64,000 nt of DNA from Sulfurovum sp. (lineage in GTDB: Bacteria > Campylobacterota > Campylobacteria > Campylobacterales > Sulfurovaceae): the NCBI GenBank assembly GCA_002733215.1, contig NVUY01000008.1, positions 31,730 to 95,729 of the forward strand, read 5' to 3'. This document shows, piece after piece, positions 55,669 to 63,966 of this stretch. Under the pieces are notes generated by a model. It had not been told where the DNA came from and made no database searches. It was given only the letters and a program-made list of their open reading frames with translations. Positions within the stretch are counted from its first letter, which is position 1. Each line of letters opens with the position of its first letter. The translations under genes and the position numbers were made by a program.

Positions 55669-57405
55669 ATGAAAGGTGATAAATTTATAAATAAATTAAA
55701 AGAAAAAATTACAGTTAAAGATGTAAGCAGAATGCCAGAGGAGCAAATCACTATCACAGTAGATAGAGCAGATTTGCCTGAGGCTGTGAGAATGCTTTAT
55801 TATGATATGGGTGGCTGGCTGTCGACAATGGTGCCAAATGATGAGAGAGCAATAAATGGTAATTATGTTCTTTATTATGCCATTTCTATGGAAGGTGGCA
55901 AGATGACACCTGAAGATGAACTGCCGCCTGAAGACAAATGTTGGATTACAGTAAAAGCGTATATTCCTGCGCATGATCCTACGTATCCGTCTGTCACATG
56001 TAAGGTTCCAGCAGCAGTGTGGTATGAAAGAGAAGCGTATGATATGTTTGGTCTAGTAGCTGTAGGACTACCAGACCCTAGAAGACTGATGCTTTCAGAT
56101 GACTGGCCTGATGGATTGTATCCTTTGAGAAAAGATGCTATGGAATATAATTATAGACCAGATCCTGTGGATCATGCAGATGAGCCAGATTATGATTTTA
56201 TGCATCCAGAAGGTTCTGGAACACTTGATATCCCATTGGGTCCATTACATATTACCAGTGATGAACCAGGACACTTTAGACTTTATTGTGATGGTGATAC
56301 TATTATAGATGCTGACTATAGACTTTTTTACCAGCATCGTGGTATGGAAAAACTTGCAGAAAACAGAATGAGCTATGATCAAATGGCATTTTTGGCAGAG
56401 AGAGTATGTGGAATATGTGGATATGCACATGCTACAGCCTGTATAGAAGCAGCTGAGAGAGCCATAGATATGGAAATTCCTCGTCGTGCTCAAGCTATAC
56501 GCATCATAAATCAAGAGATTGAGAGACTGCATTCGCATATGTTAAATATAGGACTTGCCTGTGAAGTGACTGGAAACATCAATGCATTTATGCATATTTT
56601 CAGAATTCGTGAATACTCGATGGAGCTTGCTCAACTGGTTTCAGGTGGTAGAAAAACCTATGGTAATGTGGTCGTAGGGGGCATGAGAAGAGATATCAGC
56701 GCCAAAGAGACTAAGCGAGGCTTAGAGCTACTAGATATTATGGAAACACAGATAAAAGAAGTTTGGGAAGCTGTAATGGAAGATGATTCTCAAGTTTCCA
56801 GATGGAAAGGTGTCGGTATCTTAGATAGACAAGTAGCTAGAGACTTTTCAGCTGTTGGACCCAATATAAGAGGGAGTGGATTTAAAAGAGATACCAGATA
56901 TGATCACCCTTACGATTTTCATGATGCAATAGACTTTAAAGTGATTGTAGAAGATGGTGGTGATGTTTTTGCAAGAGAAACCGTTCGATATGGAGAACTT
57001 TTGCAGACTATTTCTATTATAAGACAATGTTTTGAATTGATGCCATCAGGAAGCATCGTTATAAACCATAGTAAAAGAATTATCCCCAATGCATTTGCTT
57101 TGGCAAACAATGAAGCACCAAGAGGAGAAAATATCCATTGGATTCAGCATGGGAATGCTCATAAAGTCAATCGTTGGAGATGTAGAGCAGCAACTTATAA
57201 TAATTGGCCATCATTAAGGTATCAATTTAGAGGCAATACGATTGCAGATGCGGCACTGATAGTGTGTTCTATGGATCCTTGTTATTCTTGTACGGACAGA
57301 ACTACACTGATTGATGTCAAAACTGGAAAATCTAAAATTTTAAGTCATGATGAGCTTAAGAGATATGCTCAAACTCTTAAAAATCATCCTATGAAAAATA
57401 TGTAA
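55669..57405 (+). CDS. hyfG: Hydrogenase-4 large subunit (NiFe catalytic, NuoC-NuoD fusion)
   Basis: A 578-residue protein. An N-terminal NuoC/30-kDa-like domain (about 1-175) is fused to the NiFe catalytic domain. Ni ligands are R-V-C-G-I-C-G-Y-A-H (L1) and D-P-C-Y-S-C-T-D-R (L2). The 34 residues after T-D-R (T-T-L-I-D-V...) correspond to the tail removed by HycI from HycE, so processing is expected. AAGGAG precedes ATG 55669; the frame is open further upstream without a ribosome site. Confidence 0.94.
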   Translation: MKGDKFINKLKEKITVKDVSRMPEEQITITVDRADLPEAVRMLYYDMGGWLSTMVPNDERAINGNYVLYYAISMEGGKMTPEDELPPEDKCWITVKAYIPAHDPTYPSVTCKVPAAVWYEREAYDMFGLVAVGLPDPRRLMLSDDWPDGLYPLRKDAMEYNYRPDPVDHADEPDYDFMHPEGSGTLDIPLGPLHITSDEPGHFRLYCDGDTIIDADYRLFYQHRGMEKLAENRMSYDQMAFLAERVCGICGYAHATACIEAAERAIDMEIPRRAQAIRIINQEIERLHSHMLNIGLACEVTGNINAFMHIFRIREYSMELAQLVSGGRKTYGNVVVGGMRRDISAKETKRGLELLDIMETQIKEVWEAVMEDDSQVSRWKGVGILDRQVARDFSAVGPNIRGSGFKRDTRYDHPYDFHDAIDFKVIVEDGGDVFARETVRYGELLQTISIIRQCFELMPSGSIVINHSKRIIPNAFALANNEAPRGENIHWIQHGNAHKVNRWRCRAATYNNWPSLRYQFRGNTIADAALIVCSMDPCYSCTDRTTLIDVKTGKSKILSHDELKRYAQTLKNHPMKNM

Positions 57406-57415
57406 GGAGTTAGCT

Positions 57416-57949
57416 ATGAAACTATTGGATATGACACTAAAATATGGTAATGCTACACATGATTACCCTTTTTCTCCCTATGCAGTTCCAGAAGGCTTTA
57501 GAGGGAAACCAGAATATGAGTATGACTTATGCATCGGATGTACAGCTTGTGCTGTTGCTTGTCCTTCTAATGCTATGAATGTAGAGTTGAACGAAGCAAA
57601 AGATAAACTGGTTTGGGAATTTGATTGTGGTAGATGTATTTATTGTGGTAGATGTGATGAAGTTTGTCCTACAGGAGCCATAAGATTAGGTCAAAACTTT
57701 GAAACAGCAGTTAGATTTAACAAAGAAGACCTCATAGAAACAGGTGAACTTGAGCTTGAACATTGTCTAAAATGTAATAAAGCTTTTACCACTAAAAAAT
57801 TGATTGCCTATTGTGTTCAGAATTTTCTCAAGGTGGGATGGACTCAAGAAGTGATTGATGAAAAAACAAAGTATATACAAACCTGTCCAGAATGTAAAAA
57901 GCATGACGCTGCTGGGTTAATTACTGATTATAAGGGAGCACGAAGATGA
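57416..57949 (+). CDS. hyfH: Hydrogenase-4 ferredoxin-like subunit H (NuoI-like)
   Basis: A 177-residue protein with two 4Fe-4S motifs, C-I-G-C-T-A-C-A-V-A-C-P and C-G-R-C-I-Y-C-G-R-C-D-E-V-C-P, of the HycF/HyfH/NuoI type. Additional C-L-K-C and C-P-E-C pairs near the C-terminus could bind zinc. AAGGAG precedes the ATG. It overlaps hyfI by 4 bp. Confidence 0.9.
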   Translation: MKLLDMTLKYGNATHDYPFSPYAVPEGFRGKPEYEYDLCIGCTACAVACPSNAMNVELNEAKDKLVWEFDCGRCIYCGRCDEVCPTGAIRLGQNFETAVRFNKEDLIETGELELEHCLKCNKAFTTKKLIAYCVQNFLKVGWTQEVIDEKTKYIQTCPECKKHDAAGLITDYKGARR

Positions 57950-58794
57950 GTAAAACATATATAGTTCCTAGTGATATAAATGAATTAAATACACTAGAAG
58001 ATAAATTACAACTTCTAAAAGACATCAAGAGAAGTTTTTCTGTCTACAGGATAGATTGTGGTTCTTGTAATGGTTGTGAAATAGAAATATTTGCTTCGAT
58101 TACGCCAATGTGGGATCCTGAAAGATTTGGATTTAAACTTGTTGCAAATCCCAGACATGCAGATATATTGCTTTGTACGGGACCTCTGACGAGACATATG
58201 TATTACCCACTTTTAAGAGCCTATGAAGCAGCCCCAGATCCAAAGATAGTGATTGCTTATGGAGCGTGTGGTTGTACGGGAGGTATCTTCCATGATTCTT
58301 ACAGTACTTGGGGCGGTATAGATAAGGTAATACCTGTTGATGTATGGTTGCCTGGTTGTCCACCAAGCCCTGCAACAACTATTTTTGGTCTGGCAACAGC
58401 CATAGGTGTTTTGGAGCAAAACCTCAAACGCGTAGACCATAAAGATGGCGGGGTAAAACCACCTGTGATAGAAGAGTCATTTTTTGGAAACACTTTATTT
58501 GAACGGGATATTGTATCAAAAACAAAAGTATTGATGGGGTACTTACATGGTCGTATTTTATACAAAAAATATGTCGATGCTGTGAAAAAATCTACGGATA
58601 TTTATAACCCTGTGAAAGTCAAATACGAATTAATCGAAGCTATCAAAAATGAGAGTGATCCTAGATATAAAGAGTGTATGCAAATCATACATAATGACGT
58701 ATATCTCAAACACTTGAAAACATATAAAAGTATCGATGATACAAATCCCGCACTTTCCTTTACAAAAGAAGAAATGGATGAAATTTATGGTTGA
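57946..58794 (+). CDS. hyfI: Hydrogenase-4 small subunit (NuoB-like)
   Basis: A 282-residue protein whose cluster ligands are in D-C-G-S-C-N-G-C-E-I-E, A-Y-G-A-C-G-C-T-G-G and L-P-G-C-P-P-S-P: the proximal 4Fe-4S of the NuoB/HycG family. Family members end near residue 170-200 or extend to about 255; the C-terminal 80 residues here are charged and helical. It would receive electrons from HyfH and pass them to the NiFe site of HyfG. Confidence 0.92.
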   Translation: MSKTYIVPSDINELNTLEDKLQLLKDIKRSFSVYRIDCGSCNGCEIEIFASITPMWDPERFGFKLVANPRHADILLCTGPLTRHMYYPLLRAYEAAPDPKIVIAYGACGCTGGIFHDSYSTWGGIDKVIPVDVWLPGCPPSPATTIFGLATAIGVLEQNLKRVDHKDGGVKPPVIEESFFGNTLFERDIVSKTKVLMGYLHGRILYKKYVDAVKKSTDIYNPVKVKYELIEAIKNESDPRYKECMQIIHNDVYLKHLKTYKSIDDTNPALSFTKEEMDEIYG

Positions 58795-59131
58795 GATATG
58801 TAAATTAACAAAAAGAACTGTGAAGCCTTCAGCAAAACTTCCAAAAGAATTAGAGCAAGTAAAGGTATTTTGTACGTCTATTGGTCATGGTGTTGGTACA
58901 GTAGATTTTGTTGAAAAAGTCATGGATATGGAAGAAGAAGAGTATCTTAAAATTATCAATGACTCTGGTGAATATACAAAATTTAAGCTTGGAAATTTAG
59001 TAAAGTATTTTGAAGTTGAAGTATACAAAGAACATGTTGAAAAATTAAAAATAGACATGAGTGAAAGTAAATTAAAAGATTTACTTTGTTCTCTTAAGGA
59101 AGGTTATTTTGTGATTAGGAAACCCTTATGA
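58787..59131 (+). CDS. hycH: HycH/HyfJ-type formate hydrogenlyase maturation protein
   Basis: A 114-residue protein. F-C-T-S-I-G-H-G-V-G-T-V-D-F-V-E and E-E-E-Y-L-K-I-I parallel the S-L-A-I-G-H-H-L-G-V-I-D-C and D-E-Y-L-A-W-I segments of E. coli HycH, with a matching F-V-I-R-K end. HycH-type proteins help mature the large subunit. ATG 58787 overlaps the end of hyfI by 8 bp; ATG 58778 is an alternative. It overlaps hycI by 4 bp. Confidence 0.75.
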   Translation: MVEICKLTKRTVKPSAKLPKELEQVKVFCTSIGHGVGTVDFVEKVMDMEEEEYLKIINDSGEYTKFKLGNLVKYFEVEVYKEHVEKLKIDMSESKLKDLLCSLKEGYFVIRKPL

Positions 59132-59586
59132 AAAAAGCATTACTGGTAGTTGGTAATCCTTTGCGTGGTGATGATGGTGTGGCTCCATATATGGGTAATC
59201 TTATTGAAAAGGAGGGATTTGACTGGAGGGTTTTTTATGGTGAAGACATCCCGGAGAATGAGTTTAATAATATCAGAGAATATAGTCCCGATTTAATCGT
59301 TGTAGCAGATGCTATGACAGGCATGAATGTTGGTAGTGTGGAGGTGATAGATATAAGTGATGATAAAGATTATATGTATACCACACACAATATCCCTATG
59401 CCTATACTATTAAGCTATCTTCGAGGGTTTTGTGAGGCGGTTCTATTTTTAGGACTCAATGTAGATATCGAAAAAATGCTTGAATTCAATATGGAACTTT
59501 CCGAAGATGCCAAATTGACAGCGCAAAAAGGTTTAGTTAAACTACAAGAGATAGACACAATTTTCGATAAAAAAATAATAAACTAA
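59128..59586 (+). CDS. hycI: Hydrogenase maturation endopeptidase
   Basis: A 152-residue protease of the HycI/HyaD family: V-G-N-P-L-R-G-D-D-G-V-A-P (nickel-sensing Asp in G-D-D-G), V-V-A-D-A-M-T-G and T-H-N-I-P-M. It should clip the C-terminal tail of HyfG after nickel insertion. It starts within the hycH stop (ATGA). Confidence 0.9.
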   Translation: MKKALLVVGNPLRGDDGVAPYMGNLIEKEGFDWRVFYGEDIPENEFNNIREYSPDLIVVADAMTGMNVGSVEVIDISDDKDYMYTTHNIPMPILLSYLRGFCEAVLFLGLNVDIEKMLEFNMELSEDAKLTAQKGLVKLQEIDTIFDKKIIN

Positions 59587-59598
59587 AAGGAGTTTAAT

Positions 59599-60447
59599 AT
59601 GTTAAGTCCAGCAGAAGCTGCAAAGGCAGTATCAAGTGGTTCTGGCCACAAGGCAAATATGCCAACTTTGAGTATAATAATGCTTGCTATAATGGCAGGT
59701 GGTTCTATTGCATTGGGAGATATTTTTTGGGCACACTCAACAGTAGGTATAGAAACACCAGGTGTGAAGAACTTCGTAGGGGGCGTTGCCTTCTCCACGG
59801 GATTGATGATGGTTGTTTTCTTTGGAGGACATCTCTTTACCAGCTCAATGCTTACAGGTGTGACCACGTTGGAGCATAAGTTACCATTTGGTAAGATGGC
59901 GAGTTACTGGAGCATAGTCTTTCTTTTTAATTTTGTTGGTGCAGTTATCATAGCATTTATGTATTATAAGTCAGGATTACCAGCCGGTAAATATGAAGGT
60001 GCTATCTTAAAGCATTTCATAGGTTTGGGAGCAGCTAAAACATCCCTTGGTTTTGAAGAAGCGTTTATTAGGGGAATCTTTTGTAACGTGTTTGTTTGTA
60101 TGGCTGTTTGGATAGCAATTGCAGCTAAAGATACAGCAGGTAAGATTTGGGGTATGGTATTCCTTATTGCTGCTTTCGTTGGTTCTGGATATGAGCACTG
60201 CGTTGCTAATATGTTTATCATTACTGAAGCTCTTATAGCTAAAGCACATTATCTTGGTATGGATGGCGCTACACTAGATAGTGTTGCACACTTAGGTCAT
60301 ACAACTGTAGAAAAGTTGAATAATCTCAACATAAAAGGATTTTTGGTTACTAACCTTGTACCTGTTACATTAGGAAATATCGTTGGTGGATTATTCTTTG
60401 TTGGAGTTGTTGGCTTTATGTCTCACAGACCAGATATGAAAGAATAA
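59599..60447 (+). CDS. focA: Formate/nitrite (FNT) channel, formate transporter
   Basis: A 282-residue FNT-family protein with six hydrophobic helices. G-G-H-L-F-T-S-S-M-L-T-G is the omega-loop region, and F-I-R-G-I-F-C-N-V-F-V-C-M-A-V-W and F-V-G-S-G-Y-E-H-C-V-A-N-M-F carry the central constriction and pore histidine. It should move formate across the inner membrane for FdhF. It follows hycI by 12 bp with AAAGGAG, and a terminator lies 26 bp downstream. Confidence 0.92.
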   Translation: MLSPAEAAKAVSSGSGHKANMPTLSIIMLAIMAGGSIALGDIFWAHSTVGIETPGVKNFVGGVAFSTGLMMVVFFGGHLFTSSMLTGVTTLEHKLPFGKMASYWSIVFLFNFVGAVIIAFMYYKSGLPAGKYEGAILKHFIGLGAAKTSLGFEEAFIRGIFCNVFVCMAVWIAIAAKDTAGKIWGMVFLIAAFVGSGYEHCVANMFIITEALIAKAHYLGMDGATLDSVAHLGHTTVEKLNNLNIKGFLVTNLVPVTLGNIVGGLFFVGVVGFMSHRPDMKE

Positions 60448-60472
60448 ATTTTAATTTAAACAAGTGAGTTAA

Positions 60473-60506
60473 ATTTCCTCGATACAATTATCGAGGAAAT
60501 CTTTTA
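60473..60506 (+). terminator. Rho-independent terminator of the fdhF-hyf-focA operon
   Basis: TTTCCTCGAT-ACAATT-ATCGAGGAAA gives a perfect 10-bp stem (11 with the outer A-T pair), followed by TCTTTTATT. Confidence 0.85.
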
Positions 60507-60561
60507 TTATACCTAAACACACATATGTTAGATTATCTGAGTACTTGATAGAGTATTCAGC

Positions 60562-60592
60562 TGATCAAATATACTTTCAATATATTTGATCA
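60562..60592. promoter_or_regulatory. 31-bp palindrome upstream of the carbonic anhydrase gene
   Basis: TGATCAAATATA (60562-60573) and TATATTTGATCA (60581-60592) are perfect 12-bp arms with a 7-bp spacer, ending 24 bp before ATG 60617. It could be an operator, with TTGAT/ATCAA cores as in Crp/Fnr sites, or a 5'-UTR hairpin. Confidence 0.5.
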
Positions 60593-60616
60593 ATACTAAA
60601 TAAAAAAGGAAAAAAC

Positions 60617-61348
60617 ATGAAAAGAGTTTTAATAAGTTTAAGTTTGGTTGCTTCATTGGCAATGGCTGGTGCTACAGCAGTAGAATGGGGATTTGATGAT
60701 AAAAAGGGTCCTGCAAATTGGGGTGATTTAGCTCCAGAGTTTCACATATGTAAAACAGGTGCTAATCAGTCTCCAGTAAATTTGACAGATTTTATAGAAG
60801 CTGATTTAGCACCCCTTAAGATTAACTACACAACAAAGTCTGAAAGTGTGGTCAACAAAGGAACTACTGTTCAAGTAAATTTTGCAAAAGGAAGTAGTTT
60901 TTCAACTGATGGTGAGACATTTAATCTCATTCAGTACCATTTCCATACGCCAAGTGAGAATCATATAAATGGCAAAAGTTATCCAATGGAAGTTCACTTT
61001 GTACATGCTAGTGACAAAGGGGAATTGGCAGTCATTGCTGTGATGTTTGAAGAAGGCAAAGCAAACTCACAACTACAAGTAATCGTTGACAATATGCCTA
61101 TGAAAAAAGGTGATGAAAACTCTTTAGAGAAAGTGGCTTTTAATCCGCTTGATTTGCTTCCAGCTGACAAAGATTACTACAAATTTAATGGTTCACTCAC
61201 AACTCCACCTTGTAGTGAGGGTGTAAGATGGCAAGTCATGAAAGCACCGGTTGAAATGAGCAAAGAGCAATTGGCAGCCTTTTCTAAGGTGATGGGTCAA
61301 AACAATAGACCTGTTCTTCCATTAAATGCTCGAAAAGTAATGCAATAA
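60617..61348 (+). CDS. cah: Periplasmic alpha-carbonic anhydrase
   Basis: A 243-residue enzyme with a signal peptide (about 1-19, ending A-M-A-G-A). Zinc histidines are in Q-Y-H-F-H-T-P-S-E-N-H and P-M-E-V-H-F-V-H; Y-x-G-S-L-T-T-P-P-C-S-E-G-V (here F-N-G-S) is the substrate-pocket signature. It interconverts CO2 and bicarbonate in the periplasm. Its position after the formate hydrogenlyase operon, with its own leader, suggests a role in handling CO2 from formate. AAAGGA precedes the ATG. Confidence 0.95.
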   Translation: MKRVLISLSLVASLAMAGATAVEWGFDDKKGPANWGDLAPEFHICKTGANQSPVNLTDFIEADLAPLKINYTTKSESVVNKGTTVQVNFAKGSSFSTDGETFNLIQYHFHTPSENHINGKSYPMEVHFVHASDKGELAVIAVMFEEGKANSQLQVIVDNMPMKKGDENSLEKVAFNPLDLLPADKDYYKFNGSLTTPPCSEGVRWQVMKAPVEMSKEQLAAFSKVMGQNNRPVLPLNARKVMQ

Positions 61349-61373
61349 ATATACATTAAGTAAGGAGAGTACC

Positions 61374-61988
61374 ATGGCAAGTTCGCTTGTAACAAGACAG
61401 ATGCCAGAGTTTAAGATTGATGCATATGATCCTAAAATAGGCAAGTACACTATAGTGAGTAGTGATGAATATAAGGGTAAATGGACAGCAATATGTTTTT
61501 ACCCCGGTGATTTTACATTTGTTTGACCTACTGAACTGGCTGCCGTGAATGCAGCATCACATACATTTAAAGAGTTAGGTGTCGAGCTTTTAGTGGTATC
61601 TTGTGATACCAAGTTTTCTCACAAAAGATTTGTAGAAACAGAACCGCTACTAGATGGATTTAAATTAATGATGGGTGCCGATAATACTGGCAAAATGGCA
61701 ACAGACTTTGGTGTTTATCTTGAAGATGAAGGTGTTGCTATAAGAGGAAGATTTTTAGTTAATCCCGAGGGAATAGTATTGGCTCAAGAAGTATTAACTC
61801 CACCAGTGGGTAGAAATGGTAATGAGTTCATAAGACAAATAGAAGCTTTTCAGCATGTTGCAGCTACAGGAGAAGTTTGTCCAGCCAACTGGAGACCAGG
61901 TAAAAAAACTTTGCCGGTCAATACAGATGCAGAAAAAATGACAGGAAGAGTTGGTGACTACATCACTCTTGAAGAGATATTGTCATAG
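61374..61988 (+). CDS. Selenocysteine-containing AhpC/Prx1-type peroxiredoxin
   Basis: A 204-residue 2-Cys peroxiredoxin. The frame from ATG 61374 (AAGGAGAG upstream) has one in-frame TGA at 61524-61526. It falls in F-Y-P-G-D-F-T-F-V-U-P-T-E, exactly the peroxidatic residue (Sec51). The resolving cysteine is C169 in G-E-V-C-P-A-N-W. Sequence on both sides is intact and typical for AhpC, so this is recoding rather than a mutation. A hairpin follows at 61539-61555. It would reduce H2O2 or organic peroxides; its reductant (AhpF or thioredoxin) is not in the window. Confidence 0.93.
61539..61555 (+). promoter_or_regulatory. SECIS-like hairpin in the peroxiredoxin gene
   Basis: GCTGC-CGTGAAT-GCAGC, a 5-bp stem with a 7-base loop starting 18 nt after the UGA. 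The loop sequence differs from the GGTNT type of the fdh genes. Confidence 0.55.
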
Positions 61989-61998
61989 CAGAGATTAT

Positions 61999-62034
61999 GT
62001 GAGTTTAATGCCGTTATAGTGGCATTGTTCTCAC
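61999..62034 (+). terminator. Hairpin between the peroxiredoxin and lyase genes
   Basis: GTGAG and CTCAC form an outer stem and AATGCC/GGCATT an inner stem around GTTATAGT, with a 3x3 internal loop. There is no T run, so it may be an attenuator or stability element rather than a terminator. Confidence 0.4.
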
Positions 62035-62049
62035 TTATATGGAGTAAAT

Positions 62050-62109
62050 ATGGCTAAGGTATGTATTTTGGCTTTCTTATTTCAGATCAATACAAAGTAT
62101 CAGTTATGA
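62050..62109 (+). CDS. 19-codon upstream ORF coupled to the selenocysteine lyase-like gene
   Basis: ATG 62050 has a good ribosome site (TATGGAGTAA) and encodes MAKVCILAFLFQINTKYQL. Its TGA overlaps the ATG of the lyase gene at 62106 in an ATGA junction. The lyase gene itself has no ribosome site, so translation of this short frame probably drives it by reinitiation. Leader peptide or remnant of a longer gene; no homology is recognised. Confidence 0.4.
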   Translation: MAKVCILAFLFQINTKYQL

Positions 62110-63293
62110 AAAAACTTGAATCCCAAAACAATTTAATTTATTTTGACAACGCTGCCACAACATTTCCAAAACCTGAGACTGTTATAGAGGCAGTTGTGGA
62201 GTGTATGCGTATGTATGGGGCAAACCCCGGACGATCTGGACATTGGCTTAGTGTGAAAGCAAGTGATATCGTATTTAAAACTAGACTTGCACTAGCAAAC
62301 TTGTTTGGCGTATCAAATCCTATGCATGTAGTATTTGAGTCAAATGCAACATCTGCACTTAATTTGGCAATCAAAGGATTATTGTCTGGCAAAGGGCATG
62401 TTATGACAACTTCAATAGAGCACAATAGCACTATAAGACCTCTGCATAGATTTGAAAAAGATGGAGTGATTATACTTGATATTTTAGAGGGAGACAGTAG
62501 AGGTGTTGTGTCGGTCTCCGAGTTTAAAAAAGCAAAGAAAAATAACAGTAAACTGGTGGTCATCAATCATATGTCAAATGTGACTGGAGTCGTACAGCCC
62601 ATAAGAGAGATAGGAAAATGGTGTAGGGAAAACAACATTATATCTATAGTAGATTGCTCACAGTCAGCAGGTGTGATAGATATTGATTTAAAAAAAGATT
62701 TTATAGATATCGTCGCATTTACTGGACATAAAGGATTGTACGGACCCATGGGAATAGGCGGGCTTGTTTTAAGTGACAGTTTTGACTATCGGATGATTAA
62801 ACCTTTAAAAGAAGGAGGTACGGGAAGTTTGTCTGATGAGATAAATCATCCGTGTTTTTTACCTGATATATTTGAGAGTGGGACACTCAATGTTCCTGGA
62901 ATTGCCGGTCTACTCAAAGGTATTGAATATGTGACTGAATTTCGAGAAGAAATAGAGACAAAAAAAAGAGAACTTAGCAGGTATTTTATAGCCAAAGCAC
63001 TCAAAAAAGTCGAAGGGATAAAAATCTATAGCGGTATGGATTCTTTAGGAGTCATCTCATTTACTATTAAAGGATTATCCCCTTCACATATTACAAATAT
63101 ACTTTCAGAAAACTACAATATTATGAGTAGACAAGGTCTGCATTGTTCACCGTTAAGTCATAGAAAAATTGGTACGTTCCCAGAGGGGACTGTGAGATTT
63201 AGTTTTGGTGTTTTTAACACAACAAAAGAGATAGATATCGCCATAAAGTGTTTAAATAAACTTGTAAAGGAAAAAAGTAAAAATGGAGTTTAA
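62106..63293 (+). CDS. Cysteine desulfurase / selenocysteine lyase-like class V aminotransferase
   Basis: A 395-residue PLP enzyme of the SufS/CsdB group. I-Y-F-D-N-A-A-T-T-F-P-K-P at the start, N-A-T-S-A-L-N-L-A, V-D-C-S-Q-S-A-G, the PLP lysine in A-F-T-G-H-K-G-L-Y-G-P-M-G, and L-H-C-S-P-L near the C-terminus. The relatives that accompany DUF3343 genes are proposed to release selenium (or sulfur) for selenophosphate synthesis. Here DUF3343 follows immediately with an 11-bp overlap and a selenoprotein precedes it, supporting a selenium role. The substrate preference cannot be read from sequence. Confidence 0.82.
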   Translation: MKKLESQNNLIYFDNAATTFPKPETVIEAVVECMRMYGANPGRSGHWLSVKASDIVFKTRLALANLFGVSNPMHVVFESNATSALNLAIKGLLSGKGHVMTTSIEHNSTIRPLHRFEKDGVIILDILEGDSRGVVSVSEFKKAKKNNSKLVVINHMSNVTGVVQPIREIGKWCRENNIISIVDCSQSAGVIDIDLKKDFIDIVAFTGHKGLYGPMGIGGLVLSDSFDYRMIKPLKEGGTGSLSDEINHPCFLPDIFESGTLNVPGIAGLLKGIEYVTEFREEIETKKRELSRYFIAKALKKVEGIKIYSGMDSLGVISFTIKGLSPSHITNILSENYNIMSRQGLHCSPLSHRKIGTFPEGTVRFSFGVFNTTKEIDIAIKCLNKLVKEKSKNGV

Positions 63294-63507
63294 TCATAGT
63301 CTTATACTTTTTTATTCCTCAAATTATACAATGTGGGCAAACAATGTATTACAAGATGACGGAATTATTTGTAAACTTGTTGCTGTACCAAGGGAAATTA
63401 GTTCAAATTGCGGGCACTGTATAAAGATAGAGTTTGCTTTAAAAGAGAAAGCACATGAATTGCTTACTAGGAAGCATGTTAAAATTGATAGAATAGTAGA
63501 CATATGA
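63283..63507 (+). CDS. DUF3343 protein, selenium-trait associated
   Basis: A 74-residue protein. L-I-L-F-Y-S-S-N-Y-T-M-W-A, then C-K-L-V-A-V-P-R-E-I-S-S-N-C-G-H-C-I-K-I are the DUF3343 hallmarks; the P-R-x-x-S-S-x-C-G motif suggests thiol or selenium carriage. The family is typically linked to selenium-metabolism genes. Its start lies within the end of the lyase-like gene, so the two are translationally coupled. Confidence 0.8.
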   Translation: MEFNHSLILFYSSNYTMWANNVLQDDGIICKLVAVPREISSNCGHCIKIEFALKEKAHELLTRKHVKIDRIVDI

Positions 63508-63522
63508 TTTAGTCTTCTCTCA

Positions 63523-63858
63523 TTATTCTTTTAATTTTATATAGTCTATATGCATCTCTTCTCCTGTTAACACCTTTGTATTCCCACTTTTACAATGTGG
63601 GCAAAAAAAGTTAAAGGCGTCAACTTTTGCCTCTTTCTTGCAGTCCTGACAAGTGATAGTTATATCAATCACATTTATCTCTATACTTGCATTTTGGCAA
63701 ATTGTATTTTCTTTAAAAATATCAAAACTATCTTGGAGAAAGTGTGGTTCTATACCACTCATTTTACCTATTTTAAGAACAAGTTTATCAATCTCTTTTC
63801 CCTTAGCGTGCTTTTCACATAGGTCAAGCATTGACATTACAATGGTGTATTCGTGCAT
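63523..63858 (-). CDS. hypA: Hydrogenase nickel-incorporation protein HypA
   Basis: A 111-residue metallochaperone beginning M-H-E-Y (His2 is the nickel ligand of the family). Zinc is held by C-Q-D-C and C-P-H-C pairs (about 70-92) and the protein ends with H-I-D-Y-I-K-L-K-E. It would deliver nickel to HyfG and possibly other hydrogenases. It is convergent with the DUF3343 gene and probably the last gene of a hyp operon beyond the window edge. Confidence 0.93.
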   Translation of the reverse strand: MHEYTIVMSMLDLCEKHAKGKEIDKLVLKIGKMSGIEPHFLQDSFDIFKENTICQNASIEINVIDITITCQDCKKEAKVDAFNFFCPHCKSGNTKVLTGEEMHIDYIKLKE

Positions 63859-63920
63859 CTTTATTACCTTTATGTAGTTAATGTTTGTTCAAATTGTACT
63901 CTTAATTAACCCAAAGTAAA

Positions 63921-63966
63921 CCTCCGGCTATGCCGGAGGACTCCCACAATTTGAAAATTCCGGGAG
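63921..63966. terminator. Strong hairpins at the right edge
   Basis: CCTCCGGC-TAT-GCCGGAGG (63921-63939) is a perfect 8-bp G+C-rich stem. It is followed by a second hairpin whose arms CTCCC and GGGAG enclose AATTT/AAATT. Upstream of hypA on its strand, these could separate it from the preceding gene. No gene is recognisable in the last 140 bp. Confidence 0.45.
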
